From: Micromonospora tarensis
Lineage (GTDB): Bacteria; Actinomycetota; Actinomycetes; Mycobacteriales; Micromonosporaceae
Length of the DNA: 38,249 bases
NCBI RefSeq assembly: GCF_016803395.1
Contig: NZ_JAEVHL010000035.1
Location: 1-38,249 of the forward strand
Direction of reading: 5' to 3'
Shown: positions 32,038 to 38,249 of the stretch, piece after piece
Layout of the letters: the number at the start of each line of letters is the position of its first letter
Position numbering within the stretch: position 1 is the stretch's first letter
The notes under the pieces: generated by a model
Told to the model about the DNA's origin: nothing
The model's input: only the letters and a program-made list of their open reading frames with translations
The model's database searches: none
Position numbers and translations under genes: made by a program

Positions 32038-33444
32038 GTGTCCACCTCCACCGACCACGGCCGGCCCGACCCGGAGGCGACCTCGTCCGCGTCGGGCAGC
32101 GACGGCCGCCCGGTCTCCGACCGGGGCGACACCGTCTGCGTCATCGGGGCCGGGGCCAGCGGCCTGACGGCCATCAAGAACCTGCGCGAGCACGGGTTCG
32201 GCGTGGACTGCTACGAACGGGAGACGGGCGTCGGCGGCGCCTGGAACTGGCGGCACGACCGCAGTCCGGTGTACGCCAGCACCCACCTGATCTCGTCGAA
32301 GCCGTTCACCCAGTTCCCCGACTTCCCGATGCCGGACTCCTGGCCGGACTACCCGCACCACAGCCAGCTGCTGTCGTACTTCGAGCGCTACGCCGACCAC
32401 TTCGACCTGCGCTCGCACATCTGGTTCGGCACCGAGGTGATCCGGGTGGAGCCCGCCGAGGGCGAACGGTGGGACGTCACCACCCGGTCCACCGGCGGGT
32501 ACGGCCCCGAGCGCACCTCCCGGTACGCCGCCGTGGTGATCGCCAACGGTCACAACTGGTCACCGAAGCTGCCTCGCTACGAGGGCCTCGAACAGTTCCG
32601 GGGCGAGATCATGCACGCCTCGTCCTACAAGGACCCGGCGCAGCTGCGCGGCAAGCGGGTGCTGGTGGTCGGTGCCGGCAACACCGGCTGCGACATCGCC
32701 GTCGAGGCCGCCCAGCAGGCGTCCCGCTGCTGGCACTCCACCCGCCGCGGCTACTGGTACGCGCCGAAGTACGTGCTCGGCCGCCCCGCCGACCAGGTCA
32801 ACGACAGCCTGCTGGCGCTGCGCGTGCCGCTGCGGGTGCGGCAGTGGCTCTACCACTGGACGCTGCGGCTGACCGTCGGTGACCTGACCCGCTTCGGCCT
32901 GCCCAAACCCGACCACCGGGTGTACGAGACGCATCCGATCGCGAACAGTCAGCTCGTCTACTACGTGGGCCACGGCGGCATCGGCCCGGTGCCGGACGTC
33001 GCCCGGTTCCACCCGTACGCAGTGGAGTTGGCCGACGGCCGCGAGATCGATCCCGAGGTGGTCATCTTCGCCACCGGCTACCTGCCGCGGTTCGAGTTCC
33101 TCGACGCGTCGGTCTTCGGTGACAGTGCGGGGGCGGGCCGGCCGACGCTGTGGCTCAACGCGTTCACCCCGGGGCATCCGACGCTGGCGGTCGCCGGCCT
33201 GGTGCAGCCGGATTCCGGGTTGTTCACCCTGTCGCACTGGCAGACAGTGCTCTTCGCCCGGCTGCTGCGGGCCCGCCGGGACCGCCCGGAGCGCGCCGCG
33301 GCGTTCGCCCAGCGGGTCCGCGACCGGGCCGGGGAGCGGTACTCCGGGCAGGTCAAGGAGAGCAGCCGGCACTGGTTCGAGGTCGGTCACGCCGACTACC
33401 TGCGCGCCGTCGAGCGTGCTCTGGTCGAGCTGGAGGGCAAGTGA
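32038..33444 (+). CDS. flavin-containing monooxygenase (FMO/BVMO type)
   Basis: 468-residue class B flavoprotein monooxygenase. FAD-binding VIGAGASGLTA near residue 37, a GVGGAWNW motif, the FMO identifying motif FRGEIMHASSYKD (about 186), the NADPH-binding VVGAGNTGCD (about 210) and FATGYLPRFEF are all present. It would insert oxygen into a ketone or oxidise an N/S centre of an unknown small molecule. GTG 32038 has AAGGAG 8 nt upstream. The stop TGA lies at the first bases of a dispersed repeat that fills the gap to the next gene. Confidence 0.93.
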   Translation: MSTSTDHGRPDPEATSSASGSDGRPVSDRGDTVCVIGAGASGLTAIKNLREHGFGVDCYERETGVGGAWNWRHDRSPVYASTHLISSKPFTQFPDFPMPDSWPDYPHHSQLLSYFERYADHFDLRSHIWFGTEVIRVEPAEGERWDVTTRSTGGYGPERTSRYAAVVIANGHNWSPKLPRYEGLEQFRGEIMHASSYKDPAQLRGKRVLVVGAGNTGCDIAVEAAQQASRCWHSTRRGYWYAPKYVLGRPADQVNDSLLALRVPLRVRQWLYHWTLRLTVGDLTRFGLPKPDHRVYETHPIANSQLVYYVGHGGIGPVPDVARFHPYAVELADGREIDPEVVIFATGYLPRFEFLDASVFGDSAGAGRPTLWLNAFTPGHPTLAVAGLVQPDSGLFTLSHWQTVLFARLLRARRDRPERAAAFAQRVRDRAGERYSGQVKESSRHWFEVGHADYLRAVERALVELEGK

Positions 33445-33499
33445 GCGCGCCGAGTGAGCTTGCGAGCCCTGCGGTCGCGAACGAAAGGCTGGCACAGTG
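33441..33499 (+). repeat. dispersed intergenic repeat, copy B
   Basis: 59 bp, from the FMO stop codon (GTGAGCGCG, TGA at 33442) to the GTG of the hydrolase. It fills the whole gap between the two genes and supplies the GAAAGG ribosome site. The same block order as copy A at 609-670. Confidence 0.75.
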
Positions 33500-34318
33500 A
33501 GCACGAGCAGCGAGCTGCGGATCATGCGGGGCCGGGAGTGGTCACGTCCGATCCGACCGGCCCGGCGGGAGGTGCTCAGCGCGGTTCCCGAGTTGGAGGA
33601 GGGACGTCCACCGCTGCTCTTCGTCCCCGGGTTCGGGCACGGCGCGTGGGTGTTCGCCGAGCACTGGTTGGGGCACGCGGCGGCGCGGGGCTTCCCGGCG
33701 CACGCGGTGAGCCTGCGCGGGCACGGTGGCAGTGAGCCGGCGCCGGAGGCGACGCTGCGGGCGTACGCCCACGATGTGGTCCAGGTCGCGGCGAGCCTGC
33801 CGCGCCAGGCGGTGCTGGTGGGGCACGGCGCCGGGGCGCTGGTGGTGGCGCACGCGTTGGCCCGCTACCCGGCGCGGGGTGCGGTGCTGGTGGCGCCGGT
33901 CTTCGGCGGTTGGCGACTGCTGGGCGCGGCGCTGCGCCGCAACCCCGGGGGCACGGTGCCGGCGCTGTTCGGCGGGCCGTTGCGGCTCAACCGCGGGCAG
34001 CTGTTCAGCCGCGAGCTGCCCGACGAGGAAGCCCGCAGGTACGTCGGACGACTCGGTCGGGCGGGCCGGCGGGCGCAGTGGGCGCTGCTGGGCGCGCCGG
34101 ACGCGGAGCCGGCCGTGGGCGCGCCGCCGGTGCTGGTGCTGGGCAGCCCGGACGACCGGGTGGTGCCGGCGTCGACGTTGACCCGGGTGGCCCGCCGGTA
34201 CGGTTCCGCCCCGCTGCTCTTTCCCAAGATGGGTCACGACCTGATGCTGGACGCGCGCTGGGCGGAGCCGATCGACGCGATCCTCGACTGGCTGGAGAAG
34301 GAGCCCGCGGCGCGCTGA
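33497..34318 (+). CDS. alpha/beta-hydrolase fold protein lacking the nucleophile Ser
   Basis: 273 residues with a normal alpha/beta-hydrolase layout: LLFVPGFGHGAWVF oxyanion region, SLRGHGGSE, late Asp in GSPDDRVVP (D219/D220) and His in MGHDLML (H247). The nucleophile elbow, normally G-x-S-x-G, reads GHGAG (109-113) with Gly at the Ser position, so ordinary ester hydrolysis is unlikely. It could bind a ligand, act as a non-nucleophilic lyase/thioesterase, or be a pseudo-enzyme. Its pairing with a flavin monooxygenase suggests a joint pathway, as BVMO-esterase pairs do, but the missing Ser argues against a plain esterase. GTG 33497. Confidence 0.88.
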   Translation: MSTSSELRIMRGREWSRPIRPARREVLSAVPELEEGRPPLLFVPGFGHGAWVFAEHWLGHAAARGFPAHAVSLRGHGGSEPAPEATLRAYAHDVVQVAASLPRQAVLVGHGAGALVVAHALARYPARGAVLVAPVFGGWRLLGAALRRNPGGTVPALFGGPLRLNRGQLFSRELPDEEARRYVGRLGRAGRRAQWALLGAPDAEPAVGAPPVLVLGSPDDRVVPASTLTRVARRYGSAPLLFPKMGHDLMLDARWAEPIDAILDWLEKEPAAR

Positions 34319-34321
34319 CCG

Positions 34322-34354
34322 ACCAGCCCGCGGCCGGTCAGCCGCGGGACTGGT
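34322..34354. terminator. hairpin overlapping the convergent ends of the hydrolase and otsA genes
   Basis: ACCAGCCCGCGGC (34322-34334) and GCCGCGGGACTGGT (34341-34354) pair over 13 bp with a single bulged A. The otsA stop lies in the loop, and the right arm is otsA coding sequence. Confidence 0.65.
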
Positions 34355-35828
34355 GGACGGCCGGGCCGCTGCTCGCGGTGCTCGGCCGGGGCACCCGTAC
34401 GGTGCCGTCGGAGTTGGTGTCGGCGCTGCGACCGACCAGGGCGCCACCCTCGTCCAACGCGCGCAGGTAGGAGCGGGCCCAGGCCCGGATGTCGTGCTGG
34501 TGCAGGTGTGCCCGCATCGCCCGCATCCGTTGGGTGCTGTCGGCGGGGCTGGCCCGCAGCGCCGCGCGCAGGCCCTGCTTGAGCCCTTCCAGGTCGTGCG
34601 GGTTGACCAGGTACGCCTGGGACAGTTCGGCGGCGGTGCCGGCGAACTCGCTGAGCAGCAGTGCGCCGGTGTTGTCGACCCGCGCGGCCACGTACTCCTT
34701 GGCGACCAGGTTCATCCCGTCCCGCAGCGGGGTCACCGCCATCACGTCGGCGACCCGGTAGAGGGCGGCCAACTCGACCCGGTCGAAGGGCTGGGTGAGG
34801 TAGTGGATCGCCGGCTCGCCGACCCGACCGAACTCGCCGTTGATCCGGCCCACCTCGCGCTCGATCCGCTCGCGCAGGATCTGGTACTGACCGACGCGCT
34901 CCCGGCTCGGCATGGCGACCTGCACCAGCACCGTGTCGCGGACCTTGACGTCGCCGACGGCGAGCAACTCGCTGTACGCCTTGAGGCGCTGCTCGATGCC
35001 CTTGGTGTAGTCCATCCGGTCCACGCTGAGGACGACCTGCCGGGGGTCGCCGAGGTCTTGGCGGAGCCGACGGGCCCGAGCGGCCACGTCCGGGCGGGCG
35101 GCGAGCGCGGCCATCTCGGCGGTGTCGATGGAGACCGGAAACGCGCCGATCCGGACGACCCGGTCGTCGATGCCGATCCGGCGGTCGGTGGCCGGCAGCT
35201 CCAGTACCCGGGTCACCAGTTGGGCGAAGTTGTGCGCCGCCTGCACGCGCTGGAAGCCGACCAGGTCGGCGCCGAGCATGCCGCGCAGCAGCTCGGCCCG
35301 GCGGGGCAGTTGCATGAAAAGCTCCGGCGGCGGGAACGGCACGTGCAGGAAGAACCCGATCCGGAGGTCCGGCCGCAGCGTGCGCAGCTGACCGGGGACC
35401 AGCTGCAGGTGGTAGTCCTGCACCCAGACCATCCCGCCGGGCTCGGCCACCTCGGCGGTCGCCTCGGCGAAGCGCTGGTTGACCCGCTGGTACGCCTCCC
35501 ACCACCGGCGGTGGTGCTGCGGCTGCTCCACCGAGTCGTGGTAGAGCGGCCAGAGGGTGGCGTTGGCGAACCCCTCGTAGTGGTCGCGTAGGTCTTCCGG
35601 GCTGAGCGCGACGGTGTGCATCCGCACGCCGTCCACGTCGGGCAGGGCGGGGGCCGGCCCGGTGCCGCCGGCCCAGCCGACCCAGGTTGCCGGGGTGTGC
35701 CGCAGCAGCGGGTGCAGCGCGCTGACCAATCCACCCGGACTGCGGCGCCACTCACAGGCCCCGTCGGGCGCCTGACTGTCGTCGATGGGGAGGCGGTTGG
35801 CCACCACCACGAGGGAACTCTGTCGCAT
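34338..35828 (-). CDS. otsA: alpha,alpha-trehalose-phosphate synthase (GT20)
   Basis: Makes trehalose-6-phosphate from a nucleotide-glucose and glucose-6-phosphate. About 496 residues with the GT20 landmarks VVVANRLPID, WRRSPGGLVSAL, GWAGG, WVQDYHLQLVPG, FFLHVPFPP, LSVDRMDYTKGIEQRL, TPLRDGMNLVAKEY and LLSEFAGTA. Start is uncertain: ATG 35828 is used because a GGAATG element precedes it; ATG 35837 and TTG 35870 are in frame. No otsB phosphatase is adjacent. Trehalose is an osmolyte and a precursor of actinobacterial glycolipids. Confidence 0.93.
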   Translation of the reverse strand: MRQSSLVVVANRLPIDDSQAPDGACEWRRSPGGLVSALHPLLRHTPATWVGWAGGTGPAPALPDVDGVRMHTVALSPEDLRDHYEGFANATLWPLYHDSVEQPQHHRRWWEAYQRVNQRFAEATAEVAEPGGMVWVQDYHLQLVPGQLRTLRPDLRIGFFLHVPFPPPELFMQLPRRAELLRGMLGADLVGFQRVQAAHNFAQLVTRVLELPATDRRIGIDDRVVRIGAFPVSIDTAEMAALAARPDVAARARRLRQDLGDPRQVVLSVDRMDYTKGIEQRLKAYSELLAVGDVKVRDTVLVQVAMPSRERVGQYQILRERIEREVGRINGEFGRVGEPAIHYLTQPFDRVELAALYRVADVMAVTPLRDGMNLVAKEYVAARVDNTGALLLSEFAGTAAELSQAYLVNPHDLEGLKQGLRAALRASPADSTQRMRAMRAHLHQHDIRAWARSYLRALDEGGALVGRSADTNSDGTVRVPRPSTASSGPAVHQSRG

Positions 35829-35913
35829 CTCGGGCATTCCGATCAGCAGAGGACTGACCGCCGCGAGCAAGGAAAAACCGGTCAGTCAGCGGGGGAAGTG
35901 ACGTACAGCGGTA

Positions 35914-35934
35914 TTCCTACTGACAGTAAGTTAC
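35914..35934 (-). promoter_or_regulatory. candidate otsA promoter with overlapping palindromes
   Basis: Minus-strand TAGGAA (35919-35914) overlaps the palindrome TACTGnCAGTA (35918-35928), which adjoins GTAAnTTAC (35926-35934). The cluster is AT-rich against the background and lies about 85 nt upstream of otsA: a plausible operator. Confidence 0.4.
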
Positions 35935-35986
35935 ACCACTGTTACGCCCCCGGCAGGGCGCTGCCGTCCCGGGATGCGGGCCGAAA

Positions 35987-36841
35987 TCAGACCACGGCGC
36001 CGTTGTCCGGGTCGTCCTCGTCCTCGTCGCCGGGGCGCAGCCGCCAGATCAACGTGACGAAACCGGCCAGGATGCCGGTGAACCCGAACAGGGTGACCGC
36101 CGAGCGGTCCACCGGGAGCAGCCACGGGAAGAGGAAGAGCACGAACCCCACGACCACCCCGAGCACGCCGATCACCGCGTACTTGCTGACCTGGGGCAGC
36201 GGCGGCGGGGGCGGCGGGTGGTAACCGTCGTCGTCGTCCTCGTCGTCGGGCAGGTCGGCGCCGAAGGTGTCCAACCCGTCCAGGAGTGAGGGTTCGTCCG
36301 GGCGGGTGCCCCGCCCGACGGAGATGCCGGAGATGTCCGTCGCGGACGGCAGTCGGCGCACGTCGGTGGCGGTCGGGCCCGGTTCGTCGGCGCCGGGGCG
36401 GGCCAGCGGACCGGCGGTCGGTTCGTCCCGGGTGTCGCGTTCGTCCACGTCCTCCGAGGCCGGCCAGGGGTGCTCCCCGGTGGCGGGGGTGGCGTGGAAA
36501 CCGGCCACGATGCGCGCCCACTCGGCATCGATGTCCGGCTCGTCGCGCGCCGGTGGCTGCTCCGGAGCGGACTCGTCGGCGAGCTGGGTCAGATAGTCGC
36601 GTGCGGTGCTCAGGTGCGAGCGGTCGACGTAGAGCCGGTCGACCGGCCGGGCCGGCACCGTCGTGGTGCGGGTGACCGGGTTGAGGTCGGCGGAGGGTTG
36701 CAGGTAGGCGGCGATCCCACCGGCGGCCAGCACGTCGAGCAGGTGCTCACCGACGCGCGGATCGACGTCGCCGACGACGGCGTACTCGTTCGCGTCGAGC
36801 CCGTTGTCCCGCCGTCCCCGGCGGGCTCCACCCGCTGACAC
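35987..36841 (-). CDS. membrane protein with DUF2007-like N-terminus and two C-terminal TM segments
   Basis: 284 residues. The N-terminus (VVGDVDPRVGEHLLDVLAAGGIAAYL) resembles the small signal-transducing DUF2007 fold. A long acidic, Pro-rich middle follows, ending in a DDEDDDD run and PPPPPP. Two TM helices (about 222-245 and 250-272) precede an acidic tail. Function unknown. GTG 36841 is chosen because AAGGGGG lies 8 nt upstream; the longer frame to 36925 is Arg-rich and unlikely. A GNRA-type hairpin immediately precedes the ribosome site. Confidence 0.82.
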   Translation of the reverse strand: MSAGGARRGRRDNGLDANEYAVVGDVDPRVGEHLLDVLAAGGIAAYLQPSADLNPVTRTTTVPARPVDRLYVDRSHLSTARDYLTQLADESAPEQPPARDEPDIDAEWARIVAGFHATPATGEHPWPASEDVDERDTRDEPTAGPLARPGADEPGPTATDVRRLPSATDISGISVGRGTRPDEPSLLDGLDTFGADLPDDEDDDDGYHPPPPPPLPQVSKYAVIGVLGVVVGFVLFLFPWLLPVDRSAVTLFGFTGILAGFVTLIWRLRPGDEDEDDPDNGAVV

Positions 36842-36858
36842 CCGGACATCCCCCTTAA

Positions 36859-36874
36859 CGCGCCTTTCGGCGCG
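36859..36874 (-). promoter_or_regulatory. 5'UTR hairpin with GAAA tetraloop
   Basis: On the minus strand CGCGCC-GAAA-GGCGCG forms a 6-bp stem closed by a GNRA tetraloop, 2 nt upstream of the AAGGGGG ribosome site. It might insulate or regulate translation initiation. Confidence 0.45.
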
Positions 36875-37082
36875 GCCACCCCTGCCCCGACGTCGGTCCG
36901 TACGCCGTGCTCTGAATCGTGACACGTCAGGGCATGGTTCCGGGAGTGCGTTGTGTCGCGTCTTGCAAAGTCACCGCCGCCGCCGCAGGTCGTGGCGGGA
37001 CTCCTTTGTCCGTTCTTGCGCGACACGTGCGATCTCGGTGATCGTGGCATAGCTCGATGCCTGAGCCCCCGAACGTCGTCCG

Positions 37083-37111
37083 TTGTGGTGCGAGCGGCCG
37101 CTTCGTAGGCT
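37083..37111 (+). promoter_or_regulatory. plsC promoter TTGTGG-N17-TAGGCT
   Basis: TTGTGG (37083-37088), exactly 17 nt, TAGGCT (37106-37111): the best sigma-A/HrdB-type promoter in the window, about 50 nt before the plsC GTG. Confidence 0.7.
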
Positions 37112-37162
37112 CGTCGGCGACGACGGCTGGCGCTGTCGCGGCACACCACGGAAGGGACGCCG

Positions 37163-37855
37163 GTGCTCTACTGGCTGCTGAAGTACGTCATCCTCGGCCC
37201 GCTGCTCAAGCTGATCTTCCGCCCGCAGGTGGAGGGCCTGCACCACGTGCCGGCGACCGGTCCGGTGATCCTGGCCAGCAACCACCTCTCCTTCTCCGAC
37301 TCGATCTTCACGCCGTTGATCACCGCTCGGAAGGTCACCTTCGTGGCCAAGGCCGAATACTTCACCGGCAAGGGCGTCAAGGGCTGGCTGACCAAGATGT
37401 TCTTCGTCGGCACCGGCACGATTCCGGTGGACCGCTCCGGCGGCCAGGCCGCCCGGGCCGCACTGGACACCCAGTTGCAGGTGCTGCGCAACGGGGGAGT
37501 GGCCGGCATCTACCCCGAGGGCACCCGCTCCCCGGACGGGCGGCTCTACCGGGGCAAGACCGGGGTGGCCCGGCTCGCCCTGGAGAGCGGCGCGGTGGTG
37601 GTGCCGGTGGCGATGCTCAACGCCGACGAGATCCAGCCGCCCGGCAAGCTCATCCCCAGGATCGACCGGGTGCGGATCCGGTTCGGCGCGCCCCTGGACT
37701 TCTCCCGCTACGCCGGGTTGGCCGGCGACCGGTTCGTCGAGCGCGCGGTCACCGACGAGATCATGTACGAGCTGATGGAGCTCTCCGGCCGGGAGTACGT
37801 CGACGTCTACGCCCAGCGGCTCAAGGCGCCCGTCGCGGCACCGTTGGCCGCCTAG
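37163..37855 (+). CDS. plsC: 1-acyl-sn-glycerol-3-phosphate acyltransferase (PlsC family)
   Basis: 230-residue membrane-associated acyltransferase that adds the second acyl chain in phosphatidic acid synthesis. The HX4D motif is in ASNHLSFSDS, followed by FVGTGTIPVDRSGG, the GIYPEGTRSPDGRLYRGKTG motif and PVAML. It resembles Rv2182c, at the same locus in M. tuberculosis, and Corynebacterium plsC. GTG 37163 has GAAGGGA 6 nt upstream. The TAG stop lies in the loop of a perfect hairpin. Confidence 0.92.
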   Translation: MLYWLLKYVILGPLLKLIFRPQVEGLHHVPATGPVILASNHLSFSDSIFTPLITARKVTFVAKAEYFTGKGVKGWLTKMFFVGTGTIPVDRSGGQAARAALDTQLQVLRNGGVAGIYPEGTRSPDGRLYRGKTGVARLALESGAVVVPVAMLNADEIQPPGKLIPRIDRVRIRFGAPLDFSRYAGLAGDRFVERAVTDEIMYELMELSGREYVDVYAQRLKAPVAAPLAA

Positions 37856-37862
37856 GGCGGCC
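37846..37862. terminator. hairpin with the plsC stop codon in its loop
   Basis: GGCCGCC (37846-37852), TAG, GGCGGCC (37856-37862): perfect 7-bp stem, 3-nt loop. It lies between convergent stops only 9 bp apart, so it may serve both genes. Confidence 0.55.
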
Positions 37863-37864
37863 CA

Positions 37865-38249
37865 TCAGGGCAGGCGGAGCAGGGTGGGGGCGTGATGGCG
37901 GGTGGCGAACTCGTGCAGCCGGGCGCGGGCCACCGTGGCGGCCGACGGGTCGGTCTCGGCCAACGGGCCGATCGCCAGCGCCATCGTGATGATCTCGTCG
38001 GTCACGTCGGTCATCTGGGCATAGCTCGCCGCCGCCGAGCGCAGCAGGTCGGTGGCGGTCGGTACGTCTCCGGCGTGCCGGGCCAGCGTCGCCTCGGCGA
38101 CCTGGCGGGCGGCGCGCGCCCACGGGGTCATCCGGGGCGCCCGGTCGAGCATCTCCCGGACCAGCCGGGCCGCGTCCGCGCCGAGCACCCCGGCGACGTG
38201 GCCGACGGCCGGCACCCACTCCGCGAACGGGATCATCCGGGTCCGTCGC
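37865..38249 (-). CDS. C-terminal part of an unrecognised helical protein (runs off the right edge)
   Basis: The frame is open to the window edge (RRTR precedes the internal Met), so at least 128 C-terminal residues are seen and the start is outside. The sequence is Ala/Arg-rich and all-helical: ARAARQVAEATLARHAGDVPTATDLLRSAAASYAQ looks like TPR-type helix pairs, as found at the ends of large ATPase-type or LuxR-type regulators and cyclases. No domain can be named. It ends 9 bp from plsC, convergent. Confidence 0.7.
   Translation of the reverse strand, partial: RRTRMIPFAEWVPAVGHVAGVLGADAARLVREMLDRAPRMTPWARAARQVAEATLARHAGDVPTATDLLRSAAASYAQMTDVTDEIITMALAIGPLAETDPSAATVARARLHEFATRHHAPTLLRLP

Larger units (their letters stand above)
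36842..37162. other. 321-bp divergent intergenic region
   Basis: It holds the GAAA hairpin (36859-36874) on the left and the plsC promoter (37083-37111) on the right. Between them I see no ORF with a supportable start and no clear repeat. Confidence 0.6.

Noticed and set aside
1..38249. Prophage, IS, integron, toxin-antitoxin or biosynthetic gene cluster
   Set aside because: No transposase, integrase, phage structural, toxin-antitoxin, PKS or NRPS signature in any plausible frame, and the gene content is conserved core.
1..38249. tRNA or rRNA genes
   Set aside because: I looked for the tRNA T-loop GTTCGAATC-type core and rRNA landmarks and saw none; a covariance search would be decisive.

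Overview
The window is strongly GC-rich, with dense genes, GTG starts, translationally coupled ATGA/GTGA overlaps and TANNNT promoters. Gene content and order resemble an actinobacterial core chromosome region, most likely Micromonosporaceae (Micromonospora/Salinispora type); that placement is inference. Established synteny supports it: cytochrome oxidase and bcc genes, trpD, a DEDDh/UvrC-like nuclease, a PimB-type mannosyltransferase, fadD15-like, SRPBCC and PlsC genes are also clustered in Mycobacterium tuberculosis (Rv2182c-Rv2200c area), and a glucokinase lies in the matching Corynebacterium cluster. I see no phage, IS element, CRISPR array, tRNA or rRNA.

Layout. 1-611: start of a cysteine desulfurase (minus, cut by the left edge). 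842-2247: ctaC and a frame-broken ctaF. 2402-5446 (minus): small Cys-rich protein, trpD, a degenerate stand-alone receiver and ctaG. 5555-9842 (plus): ctaE-qcrC-qcrA-qcrB, the terminal part of the bcc-aa3 respiratory supercomplex; ctaD is not in the window. 10035-10724: secreted DUF4142 protein. 10788-14409 (minus): Lrp/AsnC ligand domain, NDP-sugar nucleotidyltransferase, Nudix hydrolase and a short RelA/SpoT homologue. 14538-17889: DEDDh/GIY-YIG nuclease divergent from a NYN-domain protein. 18035-21710 (plus): DinB-like protein, small CxxC protein, M48 membrane protease and PimB-like glycosyltransferase. 21850-28821 (minus): GGDEF/EAL protein, SAM methyltransferase, response regulator and histidine kinase (one continuous ORF) and a long-chain acyl-CoA ligase. 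29010-34318 (plus): SRPBCC protein, a frame-broken Cys-containing protein, ROK glucokinase, EEP-family phosphatase/nuclease, flavin monooxygenase and an alpha/beta hydrolase lacking its nucleophile. 34338-36841 (minus): trehalose-6-phosphate synthase and a two-TM protein. 37163-37855: PlsC acyltransferase. 37865-38249: C-terminus of an unrecognised minus-strand gene.

The genes cover respiration (cta/qcr), lipid and envelope metabolism (FadD, PimB, PlsC, SRPBCC), sugar and osmolyte metabolism (glucokinase, OtsA, nucleotidyltransferase) and signalling (RelA/SpoT, c-di-GMP, two-component system).

The observations most worth checking are: three places where one missing G or C would explain a broken or fused frame (ctaF, HK-RR, the gene at 29497); a recurrent bipartite promoter, TGTCGnAC-N8-TAGCnT, in front of three genes; TAGCCT placed 6-7 nt before start codons (leaderless signature); a dispersed repeat of about 60 bp that carries start regions; an 18-bp tandem repeat that puts three in-frame stop codons in a row; and a hydrolase with Gly in place of its nucleophile. 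I did not find a clear new defence or biosynthetic system here; this is mostly conserved core genome.
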